The translations under genes and the position numbers were made by a program. Positions 8,101-16,154 of a stretch of DNA of 46,532 nt are shown in pieces. Origin of the DNA: Bacteroidota bacterium (GTDB taxonomy: Bacteria > Bacteroidota > Bacteroidia > NORP154); the NCBI GenBank assembly GCA_022572355.1, contig JACZWC010000036.1, forward strand, positions 1 to 46,532. The letters are read 5' to 3'. The notes under the pieces are model-generated. The model was not told where the DNA came from and ran no database searches. It saw only the letters and a program-made list of their open reading frames with translations. Positions within the stretch are counted from its first letter, which is position 1. The number at the start of each line of letters is the position of its first letter.

Positions 8101-10431
8101 GTTGGAAATTATTCGCTGTCGTTAACTGGAGGTAATTTTGCGCAATTTGATGGAGTCAATACCTCGTTTACTCCTGGTACTCCTGATTACGTTGGTTTTT
8201 ATGTGAACGCATCAATGCCCATCTTTTTTAATGATGCCAATGTGGTAATTGGCGACGATAATACAACGACTAATGGCGGTGTCATGTTTTTCTATGCAGA
8301 ATGGACCGGCTCCTTTAATATGAACGGCATTATCACAGCGTTCAATCCAGGCCAATGGTATCATGTGGAGTACAAAAATGTTGACTTCTCCAGTCAGGTT
8401 TTTGATTATTATATCGATAATAGTCTGATTCAATCAAATGTTCCATTTAATGCCACGGCATCTACATTCATTTCACAAATCCACTTATTCAATTTTGACT
8501 TTGGCATCACTGCGTACTATGATGAATTTATTATAGGCTCACCCTGTAACGGAATTGATACGACTTTGTCTTATTCCTGGACGCCTACCACTGGATTATC
8601 TGATCCAGGTATTGCCAATCCAATAGCCAGCCCTACCGTGACCACATCCTATGTTGTTGTGGCTTCAGGAGGCGGTTGTTCCGCATCGGATACCGTTACA
8701 ATTGTAACTACACCCCTTGACGTGGATGCACTTTCAAGCACTCCTCTTATTTGTACCGGAGATACAGCGCAGCTAAGCGGCCTATCTAATATTAGCGGTA
8801 CTTCCTATTCCTGGAGCCCTGCTACAGGATTGAGCTGTACGAGTTGCCCTAATCCATCTGCCAACCCATCTTCAACAACGACGTATTATGTTACCGGGAT
8901 ATCCGGATCCTGCTCGGATATGGATTCAGTTTTGATCACGGTAGGTACGGGGCCGATTTCACCTTCTTGTGCGCCTGCTACTTTTGGCTACTGCTGTGGC
9001 ATGGGGATTTATAATGTAACGTTTAATACCATCAACAATACTACGCCGGATGGCATCGAGGGATACCAGGATTACAGTTGCACAGACGGGACAAATGTGA
9101 TCATAAATCAGTCTTATGCTATTTCTGTACAAACCGGTACTGGGCTGGAAGAAGATGTGAGGGTATGGATCGACTACAATAATGACGGTGTATTTGACGA
9201 CAACCCTGCTACTGAGCTTGTTTTGGTATCTGATGATTCATTAACAAATCATTCTGGCACCATAACCATCCCTTCGTCAGCAATGATAAACACACCTTTG
9301 CGAATGCGTGTAGGTTCTGACTATTACATCAATACGTCGCCGCAGCCCTGCACCAATGTCGAATACGGACAATTTGAAGATTATACGGTTATTGTCTTGC
9401 CAAACACTATCCCGCCACAGGCAATCCTGAGCTATACCGTCTTGGATATGTGCCAGGGTATCATAAATTTTACGGATCAGTCATTGTACAATCCAACATC
9501 ATGGAGTTGGGATTTTGGCGACGGTATCGGAATATCGATTGCACAAAATCCGTTCTATACTTATAGTACAGCTGGCACTTACACGGTTACTTTAATTGTA
9601 ACCAACCCGTATGGAACAGATACGGTCACCCAGCAAATTGTAATAAGCTCGCTCACGGCAGATTTTACTGTGAGTGAGGATACTGTTGATACAGGAGAGA
9701 ATGTGATCTTTACGGATAATAGCCCCGGAGCAACTACCTGGGATTGGGATTTTGGAGATGGGTTCTCTTCGTCCAGTCAAAACACCTTCCATGATTATGT
9801 CTTACCAGGTACGTACACGGTTGTATTAACGGTTACCAATAGTTCAGGGTGTGTTGGGCAAAAAGCACTACAAATAGTTGTATTGGATTGTAGTGTAAAT
9901 CCGCAAACCGGCTCTATAACCGGGCCTGTCAATGTGAACGCATCGGCAACAGGGAATTATTCTGTTACATTTAACAGTGGTTCAACCTATAACTGGACAA
10001 TTATTGGCGGCAACCAAACGAGCGGAGGCCAAACCAATTTCATCACAGTTCAATGGGATTCATCAGGTCTCGGGCAAATAACCGTTGTTGAAACAGACAG
10101 CATAGGGTGTACCGGGGACCCCGTTACCCTGATCGTTACCATAGGCCCAGTAGGAATCGACGATCAATCCGCCAGCTGGCAGAATCAATTAAAGGTATAT
10201 CCAAATCCTAATACAGGGGAATTTATTTTGGATATGAATTTACCTGAGAATACCAATTTGTCTATCTATCTCTATAACTTTACCGGACAGCTGATCCAAT
10301 CAGAAGAAATCGGAAAGGTTAATGGAAACTATATACAGCAGATGGATTTGAGCGGGTATGCTAAGGGAATATATTATGTGCAAGCTCGAACGGATAATTC
10401 TATAATCACACGGAAAATTATTTTTCAATAA
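5128..10431 (+). CDS. Giant multidomain T9SS-secreted surface protein (Ig-like, GEVED, PKD)
   Basis: The chosen ATG (5128) gives a clean signal peptide MLKLTTLVVTVLVVNNVFAQ; an in-frame GTG at 5095 and ATG at 5107 only add a hydrophilic extension. The mature protein of about 1750 residues shows, in order: a pre-peptidase-like (PPC-type) beta domain; a CARDB-like domain (DVGVISINAPTSACG); a series of about six gliding-type Ig-like repeats with the pattern ICxGDxxQL, YxWSPxxGLS, NPxASPxxTTTY and DSVTVxV; a laminin-G-like segment interrupting one of these repeats; a GEVED domain (VRVWIDYNNDGVFDD, QFEDYTV); two PKD domains (WSWDFGDG, WDWDFGDG); a PKD/Ig-like domain; and a type A sorting tail with KVYPNPNTGEF and a final KIIFQ. 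Function is most likely adhesion or gliding motility. No catalytic residues are visible. Confidence 0.93.
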   Translation: MLKLTTLVVTVLVVNNVFAQVDYTVGAPYTSPSRTTCGAVNDCSILASEDHVYEVNIPTTGNWTFSLCTGSSYDTWLEVGTSVCANDIGSVDDFCGLQSEITATISTGTYYVSVEGWGGGCGNYILDISGPVPDDVGVISINAPTSACGLSSSETVNIIVENFGTNTQGNIPVSYQINGGGIITESIGVPLVAGGTISYTFTATADLSTPGSYVFDAWTSLSADLNPFNDSVTNYQVNTDQLIENVCIIDFIDTSGAFNYNCNFTNDVCADGYLYGDLTPITSPPFTIAAQYVDSIIFHLYYTDCGFGTDFNLSLNGVQIGTYTDFLGECICGPSTYPLSYTITDTALINANWSDTNTLGVVQNGLSMAVGGYSATIFAKCLPATFIEVTNDTSICFGDSVNLSVLVLDSGALIPPYIISWSPAAGLSCTSCQSPSASPTSTTTYTVTVRDSVGAEDSAFVTITVFSAPPIASAGPDLSICIAGSVQLNATGGTYYSWSPGGTLSDPNIANPTASPVSTTNYEVIVSNACGSDVDTVTVLVNPLPTVNAGLDTAICAGDDAQLNASGGVSYLWIAGAGLSDSTISNPIASPIATTTYTVVATDGNGCVNTDSVTVTVNGPSPNPVYFFSPDPKQNSGTFDACGTLTGDDHIDWVELSSVNPTKIHVRIRWFPASTGGFTTASGIHLKALHYDGTTWTDIYSNLMTPTGFTIDVYQIDEFDFTVPMGSPVGTHQIRAMLIDRAGSTDQFAVGIVCANDAAGTDPATGRHYDNDDVSFDIVGSSFTATTSNDTICVGDTAQLQVWGTDSSYSHIWSPGVNLSDSTITNPLAYPVITTSYIVSATKGGCTVYDTVSIFVDTVNFMSASPNTAICLGDSVQLTATGSGVYLWSPSTNLSCTNCQSPYASPTATTIYYVTTPSGCAPIDSVTVSVGGGPIIAASSRDSICAGDTSQLFAYSCTLPLFEDGFEDGTYNQWTDAGGGYVITATTSTAAVGNYSLSLTGGNFAQFDGVNTSFTPGTPDYVGFYVNASMPIFFNDANVVIGDDNTTTNGGVMFFYAEWTGSFNMNGIITAFNPGQWYHVEYKNVDFSSQVFDYYIDNSLIQSNVPFNATASTFISQIHLFNFDFGITAYYDEFIIGSPCNGIDTTLSYSWTPTTGLSDPGIANPIASPTVTTSYVVVASGGGCSASDTVTIVTTPLDVDALSSTPLICTGDTAQLSGLSNISGTSYSWSPATGLSCTSCPNPSANPSSTTTYYVTGISGSCSDMDSVLITVGTGPISPSCAPATFGYCCGMGIYNVTFNTINNTTPDGIEGYQDYSCTDGTNVIINQSYAISVQTGTGLEEDVRVWIDYNNDGVFDDNPATELVLVSDDSLTNHSGTITIPSSAMINTPLRMRVGSDYYINTSPQPCTNVEYGQFEDYTVIVLPNTIPPQAILSYTVLDMCQGIINFTDQSLYNPTSWSWDFGDGIGISIAQNPFYTYSTAGTYTVTLIVTNPYGTDTVTQQIVISSLTADFTVSEDTVDTGENVIFTDNSPGATTWDWDFGDGFSSSSQNTFHDYVLPGTYTVVLTVTNSSGCVGQKALQIVVLDCSVNPQTGSITGPVNVNASATGNYSVTFNSGSTYNWTIIGGNQTSGGQTNFITVQWDSSGLGQITVVETDSIGCTGDPVTLIVTIGPVGIDDQSASWQNQLKVYPNPNTGEFILDMNLPENTNLSIYLYNFTGQLIQSEEIGKVNGNYIQQMDLSGYAKGIYYVQARTDNSIITRKIIFQ

Positions 10432-10459
10432 TTCAATTCTCGGGTGCCGGTCGAAATCC

Positions 10460-10488
10460 TGTTCGTAGTTTTAAACTACGGACAACCC
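10460..10488. repeat. Palindromic repeat with terminator-like stem, copy 1
   Basis: The core cgtagttttaaactacg (10464-10480) is a palindrome. The surrounding 28 bases are nearly the same as those at 14230-14257. It lies between two convergent genes and may stop transcription from both sides. Confidence 0.6.
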
Positions 10489-10501
10489 AGAGATTTATAG
10501 G

Positions 10502-13021
10502 TTACTTTACCAAACGTACCTCAGTTCTTCTATTCTTGCTTCTGCCCGATGGATTATCAGATCCATCCGGATGTGTATTGGGAGCTATTGGTTTGGATTC
10601 GCCGTATCCCTTTATAATCAACCGATCCGCAGCAATGCCTTTGGATTTTATGTATTCAGCAACGGCATTAGCTCTTCTTATGGAAAGCATATTGTTATAG
10701 GCCGTTGGCCCAATGTGATCCGTATGGCCATTTACCTCTGCTTTAAGAGACTTATTTGTTTTCATACGCTCTATCAATTTGTCCAACCTGCCGGTAGAGC
10801 CTGTCGGTATCGTTGATCTGTCAAATCCAAACAATATGTTGTGGGACGCTTCCGGCATTGGTTCAGATTCAGATTTGATATCTATCGGATGTACATCCGG
10901 TTCCGGCCCTGAAGAAGAATCAGGCACAGTTATTGATTTCATATCAATCAGATCAGTTTCTTTGGAAGGGCCTGGTGTTTCAATGTGAAATTTTGGTGAA
11001 TTTATTTCCATTTCAAACTCCTCAAACACAACTTCTACTGTGGTGTCAAGTGCCGTTAATTCAATCTTAGAAAGGGAAGTAGATGATGTTGTATAAATGA
11101 TCTCTTTCTTAAAAATTGTATCTCTCTCTAATACAACCGTATCTTTTTCAAACTCAATAATGGTGGCTTCCAGGTTATTGGTGTTCGCCGTGTCAAATAA
11201 ATGGATTTGGCTCATGGGAAGATAATCATATAAACATCTGTAAATATTGTTCCTTTCCGGGCCATCCAGGTTCTTTAGCTTGGTTAATAAGCCCTCCTTT
11301 TTTTCGGGATCTTCCAGGTTGCGCAGAAATTCAGAGAAGGCGGCTTCTTCAGAATTATGATCATCATACAATGAACTGCCCGCCTTAACTGCAGTTTCAA
11401 TATCACAAAAGGAATTCCTGAAAATAATTTTTTGTCCTATTATTGAATCGTTTCTACGCACATGAGAAAACCCTATCTCCTGATACATATTATAAGCGTA
11501 TTCCTGTTCCGGGATTGTTAGGCTTTCTTTGTGTGGCGTAAACCCCTCGGGTTTAATTACCATATTATAGCTTTTACCTGTTGGGAAAACCAATAAATAT
11601 TTGCCTGTTTTGGCATTTGAATTAAAAACTCCTACGACCTTGTTTGTTTCCGAATCCGAAACCAGAAAACTTGCAGCAATCGGTTCTTGATCTGTTCCGT
11701 ATATTCTACCTTTAATAACCGCTATTTTAATTCTACCCGTGTCGGGCATCGCTAGCTGATAAATATCTTGTCCTCCTAAATTATCCTCTCTCAAATCAGA
11801 GGAAAAATAGGTGTGTTTGCTGTTAGCGGATACTACAAAAAATACGTCGTCTCCCGGCGTGTTGATGGGATGCCCTAGATTTTCGGGAGTTGTCCATCCA
11901 TTTTTAATAAAAGACGACTTGAAAATATCAAACCCACCCATGTTATGATGCCCCTTAGAGCTAAAATACAGGGTTTTATCGGCGGGGTGAATGAAGGGCG
12001 CTTTTTCATCATGGGGTGTGTTTATTGCAGGTCCTAAATTCTGTACTAATGCCCACTTCCCGCTAGGCAGTTTAAGCGCCTTGTAAATGTCCATGCCTCC
12101 ATATCCACCTTCCCTGTCGCTAGTGAAATACAGGACTTGCTGATCGAGAGAGATACAGGCATGTGTTTCCCAAGACTTGGTATTGATATTTGAGCCAATC
12201 TTTTTCGGGACAGACCATACGTCCCCATCGAGTGTTGTGATAAAGATGTTCTCTCCATGATACACAAACATTTGTTGTGCATCTGCAGACAGGCCAATAC
12301 TGGCATCATGTAGCTTCGTATTTACATTCTCACCCACGTCTTCCGCCGCTTGCCATACACCCTTCTTTTTCACTGACATATAAATATCTTCAAAAAATAA
12401 TTGATCGAAATCTTTTCCGCCGCCCGTTGTTGTGGGCCTTCTGGAAGTGAAGATCAAAAGCTGGTCATCTGATGATATTATGGGAGCATAATCCGGGTAA
12501 ATGGTGTTGATTGCGCTGCCTAAGTTGGAAATCTCAGCCTCTATGGTATCCTGTACCAACAATTTCCCGTTGAGGCATTTTTGTATTCTATGTCTAATAC
12601 CATCTTGTAATTCTTCAGTTGGTAATCGTGTCATGTATTCCTCATAGAACACAATTGCTTCATCAAATTGATACAGGAGATGATAAGTACGCGCCAGGTA
12701 ACGGGTTACCCTGGGCCAGTCATCCTGGTGCGCATAGGCCACTTGCAGATAGGGTATGGCCAAGGATTTGTCTGTGGCAATGCTTAGATAAATAAAGCCT
12801 AAGTAGTAATTGTATTCAGGGCTCAAGGGGTTGATCTTGTAAAGCCGCTTAAATAAAGGAAGGGCTTTCTCTAACTTTTTATGTTGAACGAGCACAACAG
12901 CCTTTCTGCTGAGTTTTTTTTCATTTGTAGCCTTTTCTTGTGCTATTGAGAAATGACTGAAAAACAAAAAAAACAGCAGAGGAGCAAATAGAGAGGTTCT
13001 TATAGAGGTACTTAAGCACAT
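10502..13021 (-). CDS. PorE-like OmpA-family protein: TPR, PD40 propeller, carboxypeptidase-regulatory-like, OmpA
   Basis: The ATG at 13021 gives a signal peptide ending SHFSIAQ; an in-frame TTG six bases upstream is less likely. Domains in order: TPR region (residues about 40-150, with YNYYLGFIYLSI and AIVFYEEYM), a WD40/PD40 beta-propeller (about 160-440, repeats such as LYFTSDREGGYGGMDIYK and TYFSSDLREDNLGGQDIYQ), a carboxypeptidase-regulatory-like beta domain (IKGRIYGTDQEPI), a linker rich in Glu/Ser, and a C-terminal OmpA peptidoglycan-binding domain (VNGHTDHIGPTAYN, LSIRRANAVAEYI, GRSKNRRTEV). This order is that of PorE, the periplasmic T9SS component of Porphyromonas, and of related proteins. 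It probably links an outer-membrane complex to peptidoglycan. The exact T9SS role is inferred. Confidence 0.9.
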   Translation of the reverse strand: MCLSTSIRTSLFAPLLFFLFFSHFSIAQEKATNEKKLSRKAVVLVQHKKLEKALPLFKRLYKINPLSPEYNYYLGFIYLSIATDKSLAIPYLQVAYAHQDDWPRVTRYLARTYHLLYQFDEAIVFYEEYMTRLPTEELQDGIRHRIQKCLNGKLLVQDTIEAEISNLGSAINTIYPDYAPIISSDDQLLIFTSRRPTTTGGGKDFDQLFFEDIYMSVKKKGVWQAAEDVGENVNTKLHDASIGLSADAQQMFVYHGENIFITTLDGDVWSVPKKIGSNINTKSWETHACISLDQQVLYFTSDREGGYGGMDIYKALKLPSGKWALVQNLGPAINTPHDEKAPFIHPADKTLYFSSKGHHNMGGFDIFKSSFIKNGWTTPENLGHPINTPGDDVFFVVSANSKHTYFSSDLREDNLGGQDIYQLAMPDTGRIKIAVIKGRIYGTDQEPIAASFLVSDSETNKVVGVFNSNAKTGKYLLVFPTGKSYNMVIKPEGFTPHKESLTIPEQEYAYNMYQEIGFSHVRRNDSIIGQKIIFRNSFCDIETAVKAGSSLYDDHNSEEAAFSEFLRNLEDPEKKEGLLTKLKNLDGPERNNIYRCLYDYLPMSQIHLFDTANTNNLEATIIEFEKDTVVLERDTIFKKEIIYTTSSTSLSKIELTALDTTVEVVFEEFEMEINSPKFHIETPGPSKETDLIDMKSITVPDSSSGPEPDVHPIDIKSESEPMPEASHNILFGFDRSTIPTGSTGRLDKLIERMKTNKSLKAEVNGHTDHIGPTAYNNMLSIRRANAVAEYIKSKGIAADRLIIKGYGESKPIAPNTHPDGSDNPSGRSKNRRTEVRLVK

Positions 13022-13106
13022 GGTCAATATTCTACGTGTAGAATCTCCAGATGGTTCAAAATGCTCACCTCTTTGCCAAAAACCCTTTTGCGCGCTTGGG
13101 TGAGGC

Positions 13107-14216
13107 CTACTTAAAATATTGATCTCGAACCTTTCCCTTTATATCCTCGGGCAAGAAGGAATGCTCCAATGCGTCTTTGTTGATTTTTATGAAGTCTTCC
13201 CTGGTTAATCCATGATTTTCCGCGATCAACTCATATTCATGAATGAGGTCAATTCCCATAAGGTGAGCATCATCAGTATTTATAGAAATAGAAACGCCTG
13301 CTTCATAAAACTTCCCAATCGGGTGTTCTGCAATGCTGGGTACTGTTTTGGTTAGCCAGTTGGATGATAAAGAGATTTCAAGGTGTATATTTCGATCTTT
13401 GATCAACTGGATTACCTCGTCATCATTCCAACTTCGAATGCCGTGGCCAATGCGTTCCGCTCCCAATACTTCAATTGTTTGTCTCACATGTTCTGCATCT
13501 GTGTCCTCACCACTGTGAACGGTGATATGCAACCCTGCTTCACGTGCAGTTGTAACCAAGTCCAAAAAGTCCTCGGCCTGAGTACCTGATTCTCCTGCGG
13601 CGAGATCAAATCCCACCAGACGATTGGCACAGGCATGAGAGCCATCCTTGAATTTGATAATGTCGTTCAGCGCACGCTTATTTGCTTCATGATCTAATCC
13701 ACGTACAGCAATGGCAATCAACCCAACTTCCACTGGGTATTTTTGCATTCCTTCCTGTACACCATCCAATACACCACGTATAATATCTTCATTCGATAAG
13801 TTTTGCTTGCCGGCAGCAATAAAAGTAGGGGCAAAGCGAAGCTCAAGGAGCACAACTTCATCTTTGAAGGCATCTTCGATGTTTTCAATAGTAACCCGTT
13901 TAATGTTGGCATAGGAGTTCAGTACTTTTTGATGCACCCAAAAGACATCCAAGACCTCCTGAAGACTGCTCATTGGCTCCGTTATCTGGCAAATCTTTTT
14001 TAGCTCCTCGATGGACTGAACGCCCAGGTCGATATTGTCTTTAAGCGCTATATCCCAGATGGTGTTGAGCCTCACGCTGCCATCCAGATGAAGATGAAAA
14101 TGAACCTTTGGAAGCGTTTTGATCCAGTCGGTGTCTTTATTCGGTGTTTCTTCCATGGAGCAACTTGAGATTGTGGTAATTAGAGATAGTAAAAAAATAC
14201 ACTTGGTTGAGTTCAT
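13107..14216 (-). CDS. add: Lipoprotein adenosine deaminase
   Basis: The 369-residue protein deaminates adenosine (or a close analogue) to inosine. Metal and catalytic motifs of the adenosine deaminase family are intact: VHFHLHLDGS (residues 38-47), ITVHSGEDTDAEHV, ERIGHG, and ISINTDDAHLMG. Unusually, the N-terminus MNSTKCIFLLSLITTISSC is a lipoprotein signal with a lipobox at Cys19, so the enzyme should be anchored outside the cytoplasm, whereas most bacterial Add proteins are cytosolic. Its place downstream of the urate and allantoin genes fits a role in feeding external adenosine into purine breakdown. Adenine deaminase-like or 6-methyladenosine activity cannot be excluded from motifs alone. 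Confidence 0.92.
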   Translation of the reverse strand: MNSTKCIFLLSLITTISSCSMEETPNKDTDWIKTLPKVHFHLHLDGSVRLNTIWDIALKDNIDLGVQSIEELKKICQITEPMSSLQEVLDVFWVHQKVLNSYANIKRVTIENIEDAFKDEVVLLELRFAPTFIAAGKQNLSNEDIIRGVLDGVQEGMQKYPVEVGLIAIAVRGLDHEANKRALNDIIKFKDGSHACANRLVGFDLAAGESGTQAEDFLDLVTTAREAGLHITVHSGEDTDAEHVRQTIEVLGAERIGHGIRSWNDDEVIQLIKDRNIHLEISLSSNWLTKTVPSIAEHPIGKFYEAGVSISINTDDAHLMGIDLIHEYELIAENHGLTREDFIKINKDALEHSFLPEDIKGKVRDQYFK

Positions 14217-14229
14217 GTGTGTATTGGTC

Positions 14230-14257
14230 TGTCCGTAGTTTAAACCACGGACAACCT
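14230..14257. repeat. Palindromic repeat with terminator-like stem, copy 2
   Basis: An imperfect palindrome (tgtccgtagttt then aaaccacggaca, 14230-14253) between the second channel-like gene and add. With its trailing acaacct it matches the repeat at 10460-10488 apart from two substitutions and one base of length. Both lie in short gaps between genes. Confidence 0.6.
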
Positions 14258-14310
14258 AAGTAAATAGAAATAGTAAAAAATTCATTTGAATGAATACATG
14301 TGTGTTTTGA

Positions 14311-16134
14311 TCAGCTTTGTAAAATTTGACTGATAAGCGAAACGCTGAATAGGGTAAGCAAAAACCAGCCGATAAATCCTTCAATAATTGCCAGGTACCT
14401 CGATATTCCTTTTACAGGGATATCGCCAAAGCCAAGGGTTGAGAAAGTATTCAAGCTCAAAACAACTGAATTTAATACCCTCAGTAACAATATGTAGACT
14501 AAGTAAAACATGATTCCGGTGAATAGGGTGCTTCCTATGATCAATTTCCTGCGGGAATTTAAGTCTGTCCAGCGTCCCTGGAGTATCTCTGTCCTTCTGT
14601 AGAGCCAACTCATTAGGTTGTGCTTTAATTTAGACAAGCGATACAATGGCTGTCCCAACGTATCGACGAAAAAGGGTATACTCTTTTTAGCGTCTTTGAC
14701 GTAGTTTTTAAAATCTTCAAATGATTGGAAGTCTTCTTTGTATTCTTGTGTGTAGAAGTCTTCGAGGCTTTGCTCAGACCTGAGATATTCTACCAGGATT
14801 TTGTGCTTTTTCATCAGGTATCTTCTGTCAATCTTGTCCCATTCGGAATAGAAAAAGAAGTAGAAAGAAGCAAAGATCAACACCACATAAAGTGAAACTA
14901 TAAGCGATCTTACCGGGCTGGTGCCATAAGCGGAGAAGAATCTTAAAAATACATTGAGGTTGTAATTCAAATAATTTTCAAGGCTGGGGTCGACCTTATT
15001 CAAATATTTGTTTCTCCTGGTCTCAATATTTTTCATTTCTACATAGCACGCATTTGCTGATCTCATATCGCCACGGGTAAGGTACATGCTGTGGAACTTT
15101 TTGTAGGCAGCGATCAGGTCATTGTAACTGTTTTCGTTTGATAATTGCTCTTCTGTCTTTGCCTTATAAGGTGGATGTTTTTTAAAACTATTGCTGTATT
15201 TTAAGTCCAAAGAGAATTTTTCTCCAGCAATGACGCGCCAGGGGATATTGGTATTGACAAAAGGAAAATCAAAGAGTTCTACACCAAAATCCGTTTTTAT
15301 CTCTGAATTTATTGATATTGATTTAGAAATGGTCGATCCCCGAAAATCAATTGACTCAATAATATTTTTTGAAAGGCTTATGGTGCCGATCGTGCTTTCT
15401 ATTGCTATTGAATGGACATTTTCAAAACCATTGCTGTTGAATGTGCAATTCCATATTCTTATTTCGTCATGATGAGACCTCTCAATTGTAAGCTGATTGA
15501 GGGAGTTGCCCTTATACTCATTTGGAATTGTTTTAATTGTGAAATCAGAATTATTAATCCTAATTTGTTTTACATCTCCTCTGATTACTACATATTGATT
15601 GAATTCACAATTACTAATTCTCATATATGTTAAAGCTTCGGATTTGGTTTCCGCTTCAAGCCAAAAAATAAATGAACCTTTAAACAAGGTACTATCAATG
15701 TTGATGCTGGTGGAACTTCCACGCGGGTGCATTACAAACTCACATCTCCATAACCGCAAACCTGTTGAGAACTCACAATTTTGAAATCTCAATGAATAGA
15801 AAATAGATGTGTAAATAGCAAATCTTGAATCTTCTGGAAAAATGAACTTGCAATTCTTAAAGCTCAGTGATTTATCTTTAATGTTTTCTAAACCATATTC
15901 AGTATATGTGTTTTTTATATTGTTAATGCTATTAGTCAAAGTACCTAAAATAGGATCCCCATCGACAGGCGATATTTCTGCATTGGTCAACCTGTACGTT
16001 GTGCCGGTGGTAGTGGCATTGATCTCGTCGATAAGTTGGGTAATGGATAGTTTTCTCCTTGTATCCTGTCCAAAAAGGATTTGAGAGGCCAATAAAAAGA
16101 GTAAAAGGAAGAATAGGGTGTTTTTGATCTTCAT
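14311..16134 (-). CDS. Beta-helix / K+-channel-like membrane protein, copy 1
   Basis: A signal peptide (MKIKNTLFFLLLF...LFGQ) from the ATG at 16134 is followed by about 290 residues of repeated short beta strands with Asn/Cys-rich turns (ISNCEF, INNSDF, IWNCTF, ISLSKN), which suggests a right-handed beta-helix. Then come a helical segment (YKKFHSMYLTRGDMRSANACYVEM), TM1 (SLIVSLYVVLIFASFYFFF), a charged loop of about 120 residues, TM2, a pore loop with the filter TLGFGDIP, and TM3 (GFIGWFLLTLFSVSLI). TxGFG is a valid K+-channel filter form, so the C-terminus is an Ion_trans_2-type pore. Upstream in-frame starts at 16149 (ATG) and 16158 (TTG, overlapping the stop of the upstream copy) also exist. 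It is a tandem paralogue of the gene at 16155-17969. Function is unproven. Confidence 0.82.
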   Translation of the reverse strand: MKIKNTLFFLLLFLLASQILFGQDTRRKLSITQLIDEINATTTGTTYRLTNAEISPVDGDPILGTLTNSINNIKNTYTEYGLENIKDKSLSFKNCKFIFPEDSRFAIYTSIFYSLRFQNCEFSTGLRLWRCEFVMHPRGSSTSINIDSTLFKGSFIFWLEAETKSEALTYMRISNCEFNQYVVIRGDVKQIRINNSDFTIKTIPNEYKGNSLNQLTIERSHHDEIRIWNCTFNSNGFENVHSIAIESTIGTISLSKNIIESIDFRGSTISKSISINSEIKTDFGVELFDFPFVNTNIPWRVIAGEKFSLDLKYSNSFKKHPPYKAKTEEQLSNENSYNDLIAAYKKFHSMYLTRGDMRSANACYVEMKNIETRRNKYLNKVDPSLENYLNYNLNVFLRFFSAYGTSPVRSLIVSLYVVLIFASFYFFFYSEWDKIDRRYLMKKHKILVEYLRSEQSLEDFYTQEYKEDFQSFEDFKNYVKDAKKSIPFFVDTLGQPLYRLSKLKHNLMSWLYRRTEILQGRWTDLNSRRKLIIGSTLFTGIMFYLVYILLLRVLNSVVLSLNTFSTLGFGDIPVKGISRYLAIIEGFIGWFLLTLFSVSLISQILQS

Positions 16135-16154
16135 GATATAAATTCTCATCTTTT

